A DNA stretch of 64,000 nucleotides from Ureaplasma sp. ES3154-GEN (GCF_025780075.1 NZ_JAOXHM010000001.1:89275-153274), one strand, 5' to 3'. Shown: positions 26,292 to 37,976, counted from the first letter of the stretch. Notes: generated by a model from the sequence alone, not told the origin. Numbers and translations are program-made.

Positions 26292-27590
26292 CTAATCCAT
26301 TTCTAAATGAATATCGTAAATAAAAATGTGATCTCCCGGTTGAGCACCGAATGCGCGTAATTGATCATGAAATTTAATAGATTCAAGTTTATTGTTAAAC
26401 CGAACAAGGTTATCGTTTGATTTAAGAATTGGAATTCTATGCGCTCAGAATTTTAAAAATTCTCCTGTTACATAAAATACTCCTGGTTCTCTTTGTTCAA
26501 TAAAAATGGTTTCATCCAAAAGTTTTTTAATTTCTTTTTGGGGTTTCTCATAAATCATAATTTCATCTTGTTGTTTTTGTTGTAAAGCAAATGCTTGCTT
26601 TTCTGCATAATAAGCTTGAATAATTTCTTGTAACATTTCTTGAATATTAAGTTTTTCAAGCGCAGAAACAACAAGAATATTTGTATTTTTTAGATGTTTT
26701 TTTAATTTTGCTAGCTGCTCATCAGCACCTAGGGCATCCGCTTTATTAGCCACCAAGATAATTGGTTTTTCAGCAAGTTTTGTATCATATGCTTTTAGTT
26801 CATATCGGATGGTTTCATAAGCGTCAATAATATTATCGTGGTCATTAGGATCCAATGAAATTAAATGTAAAAGTAAAAAACAACGTTCAATATGTTTTAA
26901 GAAATCAATCCCTAAACCATTTCCCTCGTGCGCTCCTTGAATTAGCCCTGGAATATCTGCAAAAACAATCCGGTTATCGCGGTCATAAATTGTTCCTAAA
27001 ATCGGATTTAAGGTTGTAAATTGGTATGCAGCTGTTTTAGGTTTGGCATTCGTAAAAGAACTAATTAGTGTTGATTTTCCTGCATTAGGTAAACCAATGA
27101 TACCAATATCTGCAATTGATTTCAATTCTAAATGAACACGTTTTTCATCCACAATTTCTCCCAATTCGAAAATTGATGGGGCTTTATGAAAAGCATTTTT
27201 AAAATGTGTATTACCATGACCACCTAATCCACCTGCTTGAATTAAATACGCTTGGTTGTCAATTAAAACTTCCGCAATCACTTCACTTGTTTCTTGGTCA
27301 TAAACAATTGTTCCAAGTGGAACTTTAATATAAACATCATCCGCGTTTGCACCGTGTTGGTTTTTAATATCCCCATTTTCCCCGTTTTCTGCTTTAAATT
27401 TCTTTTTGTATTTTAGTTTTTCAAGCGATAACTCATTATGCGAACCAAGAAAATAAATCGATCCACCATTACCACCGTTACCACCTGCAGGACCACCCAT
27501 TGGGACATGAGTCTCACGACGTCATGCCAACTTACCATTACCACCGTTTCCTGCTTTTAGTATAATGTCACACTTATCAACAAATGCCAT
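26292..27590 (-). CDS. obgE: Obg-family GTPase
   Basis: A ribosome-associated GTPase involved in 50S assembly and stress signalling. The 432-residue protein has the N-terminal glycine-rich Obg fold (GGPAGGNGGNGGS near residue 31), the G domain with GLPNAGKSTL (about 165-174), DIPGLIQGAHEGNGLG and NKAD, and a C-terminal OCT domain (about 350-432) ending in DHIFIYDIHLEMD. Start ATG 27590. TGA-encoded Trp occur at both ends. Followed by nadE with a 2-bp gap. Confidence 0.96.
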
Positions 27591-27592
27591 AT

Positions 27593-28399
27593 TTATTTTT
27601 TATCCTTTTCATCTTTTTCAATTTTAAACTTATCATTTGGTTGGACTTTGTTTTGCTTCTTCAATTCTAAAATCTTCTGACCGCCTGCTTGATAATAAGC
27701 TTCCGCATCTTGATATTCATTAAAGATATCTGTTGTATATTCAACTACATTTTTTGAACGTGCAATCATCGCATTTGTAATTCGCACCATAATTACAATT
27801 GGTAAAATAAATGACACCAAAACAATTACAAAACGAATTAAATAACCTCAAAAATAAGAAGGGATGAACCCAGTAATGATCATAATAAAAAACCCGAATC
27901 ATGAAGCAACAATGGGAACTAAAATATCTCAGCGAACTTTTTTAATCGAAAAAACAAGAATGATTCCTAATACTAATGCAAAAAGTAAATTAACAGTCAT
28001 TCCAACTCAAATTTCATAACCACTTAACACACCAGTCCCATAATCATATTTATTTTCTTCAAGAAAATATTGTTGAAATTTAATTAAGGCATCCTTGTGC
28101 GAACCAGTTGCGTTTGCAATTTGATTATTAATATCTAATCATTTGTAAAAACCGAGTTTACTTGGATAATTAGTTTCATTCAAAATTCCTAATCCATATC
28201 AACGTCCATTTTCACCAACAATATTATTTTGACCTAATAAATTTGGTTCACCGAATAATAAAAATAATATAATCATCGGAAAAACAACTACAAATAATGT
28301 CACTAAAAACTTAATTAAATTCGGTGATTTATTTGTAGCATTTATTTTAAAACTACTTGCAAAATTACTTCTTTTATTATGGGTTGCAAATTGATTCAT
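27593..28399 (-). CDS. Multi-pass membrane protein, function unknown
   Basis: A 268-residue protein with a basic N-terminus, a first transmembrane helix (about 30-50), an extracellular-looking loop of about 75 residues (GENGRWYGLGILNET), and then three or four helices between about residues 125 and 220. The C-terminus is a charged helical tail rich in Lys/Glu/Asp. I recognise no family. It is 2 bp upstream of obgE and 13 bp downstream of nothing else on the strand but fmt follows the same direction, so it belongs to a run of closely spaced minus-strand genes. Confidence 0.75.
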
Positions 28400-28412
28400 C
28401 TTTTTTGTCCTT

Positions 28413-29333
28413 CTATTTTAAACTATCAAAAATGCTGTTCCCATTTAGGATGGCATCAATTGCAGTTATTTTTTTATTGGGTAATTGAATAGTTTTGATT
28501 TTGATATCAAAATCACTTGTTGCAATTAAAATTTGTTTATTAACCAGTTTAATTGTTCCTGGAGGATAAACTGATTTTTGATTAGTTAGTTCAATATTAT
28601 AAACTTTAATATCTATATCATTGTAACTTCATAATGCAACGGGTTTATCATTTAAACCATTAACAAATCGGTTAACCATTCATGCTGGTTGGTTAAAATT
28701 AATATAGCGTTGCTCTTTAGTAATATTGTATCCAAAAGTAACCAATTGTTCATCTTGGACTTGTCCAATCAAATCAGAAGAACACAAATCATTAAAGTGC
28801 TCTTGAATTAAATCTTGACCTAATTGAGTTAAAGTTTTTAATAACGACGCATAAGTTGTTTTTTCTGTAATTCCTGTTTTTTTACTAAACAAAATGTTTC
28901 CAGCATCCATTTGTTTAATCGTGTGCATCAGAGTAACACCGGTCTCTTTATAGCCATTAATAATTGCGTAATGAATTGGTGCTCCGCCCCGTAAACGAGG
29001 TAGTAAAGAAGCATGTACATTGACAATTTTATAGCGGGGAATGTCAATAATTTTTTGAGGAATAAATTGACCATAAGCACAAGTAATAATAATATCAGGG
29101 ATAAGTTGTTTAATTTCATCTGTAATTGTTGCAATTTTTTCCGGTGCAAGATGTTTGAGATTATGAGCAACACAATATGCTTTTACAGGGGTCATTAATA
29201 AATCTTGTTTACGATTTTTTTGTTTGTCAGGTTGCGAAACAACACCTACAATCTCTACGTTAGGTAATTGGTGAATAGTTTGCAAAATATCAGCAGCAAT
29301 CTGCGGTGTTCCAAAAAAAATTACTCTAATCAT
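28413..29333 (-). CDS. fmt: Methionyl-tRNA formyltransferase
   Basis: Formylates Met on the initiator tRNA, using 10-formyl-THF. The 306-residue enzyme opens with IRVIFFGTPQIAADIL, and has the catalytic block HASLLPRLRGGAPIHYAI (about residues 107-124), containing the conserved His and Asn-Val-His region, followed by GVTLMHTIKQMDAGNI. The C-terminal OB-like tRNA-binding domain follows a TGA-encoded Trp near residue 218. Its presence is worth noting since some mycoplasmas have lost fmt. It overlaps nothing; the next gene starts 13 bp downstream. Confidence 0.95.
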
Positions 29334-29366
29334 ATAAATACTCCTTAATACAAAAAAATAAGCAAA

Positions 29367-30074
29367 CTAGATATTTGCTTCTTTATTTTTCTTTTTTTCA
29401 AGACGTGCTTGAGCACGCATTTGACGTTTACGATCTGCTGCAAGTTGCTTTTCTTGTAATTTATCATCCCGATCTTTCATTTCCTTGATTCATCGGTACT
29501 CATCATCGTAATCTAATGAACGAATAATTTCAATTTCTCGCTTTGTTTCTTTTTTATTAATTTTAACATTTTTGACCTCACATTCAATTGCACGAGGTGC
29601 ATCAACAACAAATGTTTTTGCATTTCTTGTTGTAAACAAAACAACATATAATTCACGAGGTTTAGCATTTTTTTCTTTTTTAATCCGTTGCATCTCTTCT
29701 TTATACAAGGTTGGATTTATTGTTTTTAATGCTTTAATATTTTGCATTTCTTGTTTATAATCAGCGCGTTGAATCTTTGTCATTTGAGCAACATTGTGGT
29801 TGTCAGGACGACGCACAACATAAGAATCGATAACTTCTTTTCCTTTATCGTTAATATCTCGTAGATATTTTTTAACCGTTAACCAAACTTCATTTGCATC
29901 TTTAGAAGTTTTGTTTCCAACATAAGTTGGTTGGTTATTTTGTTTTTTTCTTTTTTTAATCACAAAAAATACAATAATGATAATCGGAATTAAAATAATA
30001 AAGATAAACATTGTGTTGTTGCTGCTTCCTTGAGCTTCAGCATGCAAAACAGATTGTAACAGTTGGTTAGTCAT
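29367..30074 (-). CDS. Single-pass membrane protein (DUF5385-like), function unknown
   Basis: A 235-residue protein. Residues about 22-40 form a very hydrophobic helix (FIFIILIPIIIIVFFVIK) followed by a basic stretch, so the bulk (45-235) is probably cytoplasmic. That domain is rich in Lys/Glu and has a predicted beta-rich core (LYVVLFTTRNAKTFVVDAP). The tail after a TGA-encoded Trp is a Lys/Arg/Gln-rich helix. It resembles a mycoplasma-only family listed as DUF5385, but I cannot confirm this without a search. It stands upstream of fmt with a 33-bp gap. Confidence 0.7.
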
Positions 30075-30173
30075 ACAACCACCCTTCCTTTTGTCCTTGT
30101 TATGACAACTTATTTAATTATAACAAATAACAATAAGTGATTACTGACACCAAACTATAATGTGTCTTAAACC

Positions 30174-30848
30174 TTAATTATCTGCTAAGTAATATTGAAA
30201 AATAATTTTCTTAATTTTAACATCCTGTGCTAGGAATTTCGTTTCATATTCAGTAGGAATATTCTTAATTAGTTCAGGATCACTAGGATTTTGATAGAGA
30301 TCTCAGTTTAAATAATGAATTTTAAATTGGTTAGCTGATTCAGGGATAACTTCGTTAACTAAATATGAAAATAAACCATCATTATCGGTTTTAAATTCAA
30401 TCACACCATCTGGTTTCAAAACCTGAGTAAAAATTTTCAAAAATGATGGATGCACCAATCGTTTTTTTGCATGTCGTTTTTTAGGTCACGGATCACTAAA
30501 ATTCAAAAAGATTTTATCAAATTTTATATCCTGACATAATTGAATCAAGTTTGCGGCATCATAACTAATCATTGCAAGATTATTTAAAGAATGTTTTAGT
30601 GCTTTTTTGTGCGCTTTAACAATTACGGTTGGAAATTTTTCCAAACCAATAAAATTGATGTCCGAACTCTTTAATGCTTGATTAATAATGAAATTTCCTT
30701 TTCCCATGCCAATTTCTAAATACAATGGTTGGTTGGGATTTTTAAAAATACGTTTAATTTCTTTTGCAAAATTAGTATGGTCTAAAATTACATATCGTTC
30801 TTGTTCTGTTAAATAATTAGGAGCATTTTTGTTGTTTCGTAAACGCAT
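30174..30848 (-). CDS. trmB: tRNA (guanine-N7)-methyltransferase
   Basis: Makes m7G46 in tRNA. The 224-residue protein has the SAM-binding motif YLEIGMGKGNFI (about residues 42-53), followed by FIGLEKF, NFSDPWPKKRH (about 118-128), the family hallmark, and a C-terminal TEYE block. Start ATG 30848 was preferred over an in-frame ATG ten codons upstream because GAGGTGTAAG directly precedes it and because the upstream ATG lies inside trmL. One base separates it from the trmL stop. Confidence 0.95.
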
Positions 30849-30849
30849 C

Positions 30850-31368
30850 TTACACCTCAAACTTTTTGTGGGGTTCATATTTTAATAAATCCCGATATTC
30901 ATTTTGTCGCGCGACTTCATATAAGCCCATTGCAACTGAATTAGCAATATTCAAACTACGTAAATTGATTGATGACGGAATTCTGATTCATTGTGGATAT
31001 GCTTGTAAAATCTTATGATCAATTCCGGTTGATTCTTTACCAAACAATAAAAAAACATCACTTTCGTTAATATTTTGGTATACATAATCTGATGGTGCTT
31101 TTGTACCATAACGAGTAAATGCATAAATTTGGTTTTTATCCACATTGTTTGCTTGGATAAATTCCTCAAAATCATCGTATTCAAATAATTCCAAATTATC
31201 AAGATGATTAGTTGCAGTACGGATAAAATCTTTATTAAATTTATCCGTACGTAAAATAAAACCATAAGGACGAATTAAATGCAATCGTGCATTAAAACCT
31301 ACACACATTCGAGCAATATTTCCAGTATTCTCAATAATTTCAGGTTCAAATAAAACAATATTCAGCAT
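30850..31368 (-). CDS. trmL: tRNA (cytidine/uridine-34-2'-O)-methyltransferase
   Basis: Methylates the wobble ribose of some tRNA-Leu. The 172-residue minimal SPOUT protein has motif 1 IIENTGNIARMC (about 11-22), motif 2 LLFGKESTGI (about 107-116) and motif 3 SLNIANSVAMGLYE near 143-156. A TGA-encoded Trp follows residue 126. Directly upstream of trmB, an adjacency also found in other mycoplasmas. Confidence 0.93.
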
Positions 31369-31381
31369 CTATTAATCATCC

Positions 31382-33976
31382 TTAATTATTCAATAAAGCT
31401 AAAACTTCATTTAATTCATGTTGAAAATTAATTAGTTTTGCTTTTTCTTTTTCAACTAGTGCAGCTGGTGCCTTTGCAAGATATTTCTCATTTGCTAATA
31501 ATTTTTCACAACGTAAAATTTCGTTTTCTAAAAATATTTTTTTAGCAAGTAAATTTTTCTGTTGCAAAGTAATTTGTTCTTGATTATCAAAATTAGTTTG
31601 CAGTACTAAATCATTAATAATAATTGTTGTGTTGTAAATTGTTTGGTCGTTAGGTTTAAATTCAATCGTAGTGTTTACTAATTTTAACAATGGGTTATAA
31701 AGTTCAATTTTTGAATTGTATTTTGAATTATTAAAAGAAAAAACTAATGGATTTTTATTACCTAGATTATTTTGGGCTCGTCAATTACGAATTTGAAAAA
31801 TCATTTCATTAACTAGATTAACATCATTTAGATCAGCATCAAATTTAAAATTTGTAATTTCACTACGCAAAATCGATTCCTGTTTATTATTTCATGTTAA
31901 TCAAATTTCTTCAGTGATATTATTGGCAAACGGATGCAATAATAATAGAAATTGTTTAAAAACAAAGAACATAGTTTGTTTGGTCTCAAGAGATAAATCA
32001 GTATTGTTTAATAAAATTTTTGTAAATTCTAAATATTTTGATGCGTATGTATCATATAAAAAATTAAACAAATCCTTACTAACTACTACTAAATTATATT
32101 TGTCCATATTTTTCAAATACTCTTTGATTAATACACTTAATTCTCGTAAAATTCATTGGTTAATAAAATGTCTAGGTTGGAATGTTTCTTGATCAATATT
32201 TAAGTCCACCTGTTGATCGTTATATTGATCTAAATATACAGCAACATTTCAAATTTTATTTAAATAGTTTCACGAGCTGCTAATCTTTTCTTCATTGAAA
32301 TTTAAGTCTTCCCCAATAGTTGTTGAAGAAGCAAAGTATAAACGCATTGCATCTAAACCATATTTATTAATAATCATAAAAGGATCAATTCCATTGTTTA
32401 ATGATTTAGACATTTTACGCCCCAAACTATCCCTAATTAAACCGTGAATTAAGACATCATTAAATGGTAGTTGTTTTACTAAATGTGAACTAAAATTCAT
32501 CATTCGAGATACTCAGAAAAATAAAATATCCATTCCAGTAACCATCAATGATGTTGGGAAGTACCGGTTGTGGAATTGCTTATTAACTTCTCACTTAGTA
32601 GTTAATAAAGGCCATAAACCCGATGAAAATCAAGTGTCCAAAACATCATTATCTTGTGTATAGTTTTCAATATCTTGAGGCGGGTTTACTCCTACATATA
32701 TTGAACCATTTGTTTTATGGTAATATACTGGAATTTGATGACCTCATCACAATTGACGAGAAATACATCAGTCTTGGGTATTATTCAACCATTGCATCAA
32801 TGCCTTATGAAATCGCGGCGGAAAGAAGTGTGCTTGTTTGTTTTCGTTTTCTTGTAAAGCAATCGTTTTTGCGACAATCGATTTCATATCAACAAATCAT
32901 TGTAATGATAATAATGGTTCAACAACAGCATTTGAACGTTGTGATAAACCAATCGTTGTTTCATAACTTACAATATCAACTAAATGATTATTTTTTTGTA
33001 AATATTGTGTGATCGCTTCACGTGCAACAAGTCGATCCATCCCTTGAAAATCTCCACATAAATCATTCAGAGTTCCATCAGGGTTCATAATATTAATTAA
33101 TTCTAAATTATGCTTCTTAGCTAATTCATAATCATTAAAATCATGGGCAGGCGTACATTTCATTACACCTGTTCCAAAATCTAAATCAATATAATCATCT
33201 AATTTAACATCCATAATTTCGTTGTTAATCGGATTAATAAATTGTTTATTTCATAAGTGTTTATAACGTTTATCATTAGGGTGAAAAAATAGAACTTTAT
33301 CACCAAACATCGTTTCCGGGCGTGAAGTTGCAACAATTACACTATCCTTGTGATCAGTTGTTTCATAGCGGATGTGGTACATTTTTCCCGTAATATTTTC
33401 ATGGATTACTTCTACATCTGAAATAGCAGTCTTTAAAACCGGATCTCAATTAACTAATTTTTTCGCTTGATAAATTAATTTTTGATTATATAAATCAACA
33501 AAAACTTGTCGAACGATACGATTTACATCCTCATCAAGTGTGAATAAATAATAGTTTTCATCCATTGCAAGATTTAACGCTGCAAACTGACTACGGATGT
33601 ATGTTTCTTGCTCGTTTTTTCAACTTGTTAACATATTTAAAAAAGTTGAACGGCCAAGTTCATATCTATTGGGTTGGTTAGTGTCGGCTAAAATTTTCTC
33701 ATATTTTGTTTGGGTAGCAATTCCTGCATGATCAGTTCCTGGGATAATAAATGCATCATAGCCAAGAAGTTTTTTATACCGAACAATAATGTCGGGCAAA
33801 CTAAAACCATAGGCATGTCCAATATGTAAATGACCAGTTACATTTGGCGGCGGTAAAACTACAGTGAATGGCTTTTTACTAAGATCATGGCTAGTAAAAA
33901 TTTGTTCATCTTTTCAGTATTGATGTTTATTGGTTTGAATTTTAATTGGATCATATTTTTTATTTAATCTCTGCAT
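31382..33976 (-). CDS. valS: Valyl-tRNA synthetase
   Basis: Charges tRNA-Val. The 864-residue class I synthetase has [17 protein letters not shown] (about 40-56), the editing domain with [18 protein letters not shown] (about 260-280), KMSKS as [11 protein letters not shown] (about 525), and a C-terminal coiled coil (about 800-864) rich in Leu, Lys and Glu. Start ATG 33976 is set by AGAGGGTACGT. Numerous TGA-encoded Trp explain why it appears fragmented under the standard code. trmL follows after 13 bp. Confidence 0.97.
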
Positions 33977-34114
33977 ACGTACCCTCTTTTTATATTTTAT
34001 AAACACATAAAAAATATATGCTCACGCATATTATCCTTTATATATTACATTATATCAATACTCTTTGAACAACATTATTAATAAACTGAATAAAATTACA
34101 CAGAAATATATAAA

Positions 34115-34140
34115 AAACCCTTTAATAGGCTAACCCTATT
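34115..34140 (-). terminator. Terminator of the DUF2779 gene
   Basis: AATAGG (34124-34129) pairs with CCTATT (34135-34140); on the minus strand the hairpin is followed by AAAGGG and T6. It begins inside the stop codon. Confidence 0.5.
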
Positions 34141-36188
34141 TAGTTAATAATGTGCTCATTACGCAAAATTTGCATAATATATAATTCCACAGCAATCATT
34201 GCACGAACATCGTTTTCACAGTATTTCTTAGCTTCATGCGTAAACATTATCCACTGTTCATCATTTAAAGTATCAAAGACACGTTTGGTAGTTTTGATTT
34301 GACACTCTAATCCGTTTTGTACTTCTAAAGTTTTATAATCGTAACATTTTGTTAAATCAAAAAAGTCGGGATAGTATTTAGCAACCAGCGGCAAAACTTT
34401 TTTAATAGAATAAAAACCATGCAAATCGGGAATTAAAATATTGATTTTTTCAAGTGAACGCACTGCAAAAAAATCTGCCAGATCAAACATATTTCTGTTG
34501 ATACAATTAATTTTGTAAGTGTATTCTCTATCATTGATATAACTAATCATTTCTTTTAAACGTGTTTGTTCGAAGGATTTGTTATACACAATATAGGAAT
34601 AATCATCTCCATGGTATAAACTATCAACAATATCCTTAAACCATTGAACAGTGATCTTTTTTGGATCACACATCATATTATTGCATTCCAAATTTTCATA
34701 TGCAACACTTGGTTCATAAACGATTACAGAATTTTGAGTAATAATCTGTGTAAAAGCAAAGGTGTTATCAAAAACCCTAATCGCAGTATTGATTGATTCG
34801 AAATCAAAATACACCTTTTTTGGCTTAAGCTTTTGCAACAAAGCAAGAACATTACTCTTATTCACAATTACTTTGTTTTGGACATATAAATCAAATCGAT
34901 CTAAGCGTTTAACCTTTGCAAATGCTTCTCTGATATCATTCTTGTGGTTAATATTACCATATCCAAAAGCAGCATGTGGAAAGACATAACCACTATATTT
35001 ACATAATTCATAATTTTCATACTGATATAAATTGCGCAAATCTAAAAAGAAATCAGTGTCCTTAAATAAACCCTTATCATTAGTCGAAGGAACAAAATTA
35101 TTAGGTGTAATCGGTGTAATGTTTTTTTGTTGTGCTTCTAATAACTCTTGTTTATGTTTTTCTAGATTAGAAATTGCATCATCAAATTCCTCAAAAATTT
35201 TGCTAATTGTTTCCAAAAAAGGTAATAATCCTGTGCGTGTATTAAGATAACTACGTAATAATGGCTGGGTTTTTAACTCTTGAATTAATTCTGTAAAGTT
35301 TTCCAAATAATGCTGATCGAGAAGATCATCCCACAACAAACCCTCAAAATCAATTAAAAAATCATCAACTAATTGACCTTGACTATCTAATTTAATATAA
35401 CGACCTTGCTTTAAATTCGCTTTATAATAAATTGCTTGGTCTTCATCCAAAAATTCATTAATTTTTTTAATGTCATAACTCAAACCATATTTTTGGTGCA
35501 CAAAATAAGGGGTTATAACAAAAGAAACTTTATCAATAACTTTTAATCGCTCATATTTAACAATACACAACTTAAAATGACATGCAAATTGATTTATGAC
35601 ATTTGGGTTTTGAGCAATAACTTTATATTGGTAAAATAAATCTAGGATATGACGCGATTTAACACTACTTGTCCCTTTGGTTTCAATTATAATTAACTGA
35701 TCTTTATATTTAATAAGTGCATCTGGTTTAGTAATTAAATTATTTGTAATAAAAACAGGTTGAAACAAAATGTAATCTTCATTATCCGATAATATCGATA
35801 ATGTTTTTTGATAACGATCTTGCATTTTCAAATGAGCAAAAATTGCATCACAATCTAATATATTTTTAATTTCTGGGTAACTTTTGACAATGTGTTCTTG
35901 TGATTTTTGATCTAAAATAATACCCTCAGCAATTTTTGGATCATCCTGGTCAATATTTGAATTTTGATCTAAAAATTCTTTGTAATAGCTGTAGTTGTCA
36001 ACTTCTTCTAGTTCATTATCATCTAATTCATCATCTTCTTGATCAAATAAAAATTGTTCATTTTTTGCTTGGTGCATCTGATGCAAAATTTTTGCTTTAA
36101 CTTCCTGATTGCTAAAAAACCACATATTTTTTTGTTTTGTGTAATATGCTATGTAATCATATTTACTAATAAATGGCGATTGCTTCAT
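34140..36188 (-). CDS. DUF2779 protein: predicted PD-(D/E)XK plus RNase H-like nuclease
   Basis: A 682-residue soluble protein. The middle-N-terminal part (about residues 140-260) has a PD-(D/E)XK-like signature: KPDALIKYKDQLIIIETKGTSS, with Asp and Glu-x-Lys spaced as in Cas4/RecB-type nucleases. The C-terminal part (about 460-680) carries the DUF2779 pattern, KVYFDFESINTAIRVFD (an acidic DFE as in DnaQ/RNase H folds) and KYCENDVRAM near the end. Two nuclease folds in one chain are therefore likely; the activity is inferred. An acidic linker lies near 45-60. All four Trp that I checked are TGG, none TGA. It is divergent from rpmG across a short AT-rich promoter region. Confidence 0.75.
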   Translation of the reverse strand: MKQSPFISKYDYIAYYTKQKNMWFFSNQEVKAKILHQMHQAKNEQFLFDQEDDELDDNELEEVDNYSYYKEFLDQNSNIDQDDPKIAEGIILDQKSQEHIVKSYPEIKNILDCDAIFAHLKMQDRYQKTLSILSDNEDYILFQPVFITNNLITKPDALIKYKDQLIIIETKGTSSVKSRHILDLFYQYKVIAQNPNVINQFACHFKLCIVKYERLKVIDKVSFVITPYFVHQKYGLSYDIKKINEFLDEDQAIYYKANLKQGRYIKLDSQGQLVDDFLIDFEGLLWDDLLDQHYLENFTELIQELKTQPLLRSYLNTRTGLLPFLETISKIFEEFDDAISNLEKHKQELLEAQQKNITPITPNNFVPSTNDKGLFKDTDFFLDLRNLYQYENYELCKYSGYVFPHAAFGYGNINHKNDIREAFAKVKRLDRFDLYVQNKVIVNKSNVLALLQKLKPKKVYFDFESINTAIRVFDNTFAFTQIITQNSVIVYEPSVAYENLECNNMMCDPKKITVQWFKDIVDSLYHGDDYSYIVYNKSFEQTRLKEMISYINDREYTYKINCINRNMFDLADFFAVRSLEKINILIPDLHGFYSIKKVLPLVAKYYPDFFDLTKCYDYKTLEVQNGLECQIKTTKRVFDTLNDEQWIMFTHEAKKYCENDVRAMIAVELYIMQILRNEHIIN

Positions 36189-36296
36189 AACGATTAAATC
36201 CTTTTCTTAGTTTATCATTACAAAAATGATTAAATATATTATAATATATAATTAGTATTATAAAACTAGGATAAACAGGGATGTTGAGGTGAAAAT

Positions 36297-36458
36297 ATGG
36301 CTGTTAAACGTGGTGTTCGTTTCCAATGTACTGAATGCAAGAATATTAATTATATTTCGACAAAAAATGTTAAAACTACTCCTGAAAAATTAACATTAAA
36401 CAAGTATTGTAATAATTGTCGTGTTGCAGTAGCACATACGGAAATTAAGAAAAAATAA
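36297..36458 (+). CDS. rpmG: 50S ribosomal protein L33
   Basis: A 53-residue basic protein with two zinc-binding CxxC pairs (CTEC near residue 11 and CNNC near 38), the zinc-type L33. ATG 36297 lies behind GAGGTGAAAAT. Sequence VKRGVRFQCTECKNINY is typical. Followed by the peptidase gene 31 bp later, an adjacency also seen in other mycoplasmas. Confidence 0.95.
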   Translation: MAVKRGVRFQCTECKNINYISTKNVKTTPEKLTLNKYCNNCRVAVAHTEIKKK

Positions 36459-36489
36459 TTATTATTTATAAGAAATGAGAGATATCCTA

Positions 36490-37554
36490 ATGTCATTTAA
36501 GGTCGCACAAGTCATCAATATGATGCAACAATTTCCTCAAGCAGATGGAATGATGCTTTTTTCTACTTATAATCGCTTCTGATTTTTAGAATTTGCTTCA
36601 TCAGACGGATTTGTTTTTATTAATAAAGAAGGTCGTGCAATTTACTTAGTGGATGGTCGTTATATTACGGCTGCCGAAAAGGAAGCAAAAAATGCAGAAG
36701 TGCGTTTATTACAACGCACTAAGAATAAATCAACAAGCGATTTAATCAAAGAAGTATTAGCTGATTTAGGGATTAAAAACTTGTTGGTTGAAGGTGATTA
36801 TTTAAATCTTAATGTCCACAATTATGTTGCAGAAATGGTTGAAACAACAATTCCCTTTACATCTGCAAGTTTAAGAGCAATTAAAACTCCTGAAGAAATT
36901 GCTAATCTACAAAAAGCGTGTGAAATCGCAGCAGATGCTTGCGCTTGAATCCAAACTCAAAACATTGTAGGCCTAACTGAAAAACAAGTGGCAAATATGC
37001 TAACAAAGCATATGCTAGATTTAGGCGCTACTAAAAACTCATTTGATCCTATCGTTGCTTCAGGTCCAAATGGAGGGGTGCCTCATCACCATCCATCTGA
37101 CCGTGTAATTCAAAACAATGATATGGTTACAACAGATATTGGTTGCGAGTACAATGGTTATGTATCAGACATTACACGATCTTTTTTAGTTGGGGATAAA
37201 AACAATCCACAAATGCAAAAAATCTATGATCTTGTAAAACAAGCGCAACAAATGGGAATTGATAAATTAAGTACTAGTGTAACCGGAAAAGATGTTGATA
37301 AAGTTTGCCGTGATTTTATCGAACAAGCAGGGTATGGCGAATATTTTACTCACGGTACAGGCCATGGAGTTGGGATTGAGGTTCATGAGCTTCCTAACAC
37401 AAACCAAGGCAATAATGAATTATTATTTAACTACGCGGTTGTTACAGTTGAACCTGGGATTTATATTCCCAATGTTGGTGGTGTGCGAATCGAAGACACA
37501 ATCGCAATCATCGATGGGAAACCAGTTGTTTTAACAAAAAACGCACCAAAATAA
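36490..37554 (+). CDS. pepP: M24 aminopeptidase (Xaa-Pro aminopeptidase-like)
   Basis: Removes residues ahead of proline; a two-metal pita-bread enzyme. The 354-residue product has a creatinase-like N-terminal domain (1-125) and the M24 catalytic domain with all five metal ligands visible: Asp in TTDIGCEYNGYVSDITRSF (two Asp), His in HGTGHGVGIEVHE, Glu in TVEPGIYIP and Glu in GGVRIEDT. Two TGA-encoded Trp. The start region has only a weak ribosome site (GAGAGATATCC), consistent with coupling to rpmG. tRNA-Trp follows 16 bp later. Confidence 0.93.
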
Positions 37555-37570
37555 ATAATAATTAGCGGTT

Positions 37571-37647
37571 AAGGGTATAGTTCAATTTGGTAGAACAATA
37601 GACTCCAGATCTATGTGTTACGGGTTCGAGTCCTGTTACCCTTGCCA
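37571..37647 (+). tRNA. tRNA-Trp (anticodon CCA)
   Basis: A complete cloverleaf: acceptor AAGGGTA with TACCCTT, anticodon stem ATAGA/TCTAT around loop CTCCAGA with CCA at 37605-37607, T-loop GGTTCGAGTCC, discriminator G and an encoded CCA end (37645-37647). It reads UGG only. Because this genome also uses UGA as Trp, a second tRNA-Trp(UCA) must exist elsewhere. Confidence 0.97.
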
Positions 37648-37680
37648 TTAAAATGTACACCTTTACGGTGGTTTTCTAAT

Positions 37681-37712
37681 AAAAGAAGTACATTGATATG
37701 TACTTCTTTTTT
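37681..37712 (+). terminator. Terminator after tRNA-Trp
   Basis: AAAAGAAGTACA and TGTACTTCTTTT form a 12-bp stem around a 6-nt loop, followed by T-rich sequence. Confidence 0.85.
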
Positions 37713-37943
37713 ATGTATTAAAAAATTATGAATAATACATACAATAAAAAACCAAAAAGATAACTTTATTCTTCTAAAAAATATCAAGTATTATTGAAGG
37801 AATGTTTTTTATAAATATTTGAACAATTTAAAAGTACAATCTATTAGACTACAAAATATTTTTTAAATTTATATTTTTTATAATCTTAACACTATAAATT
37901 TCAAAGCATTTTTTATAATAACTACCATATCAAATAAATAATA

Positions 37944-37971
37944 AAAATTGACATCTAATGATGTCAATTTT
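37944..37971 (-). terminator. Terminator of rnhB
   Basis: AAAATTGACATC pairs with GATGTCAATTTT around a 4-nt loop directly after the rnhB stop; the minus-strand side continues in T-rich sequence. The 230 bp between this and the tRNA terminator show nothing else. Confidence 0.85.
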
Positions 37972-37976
37972 GTTGT

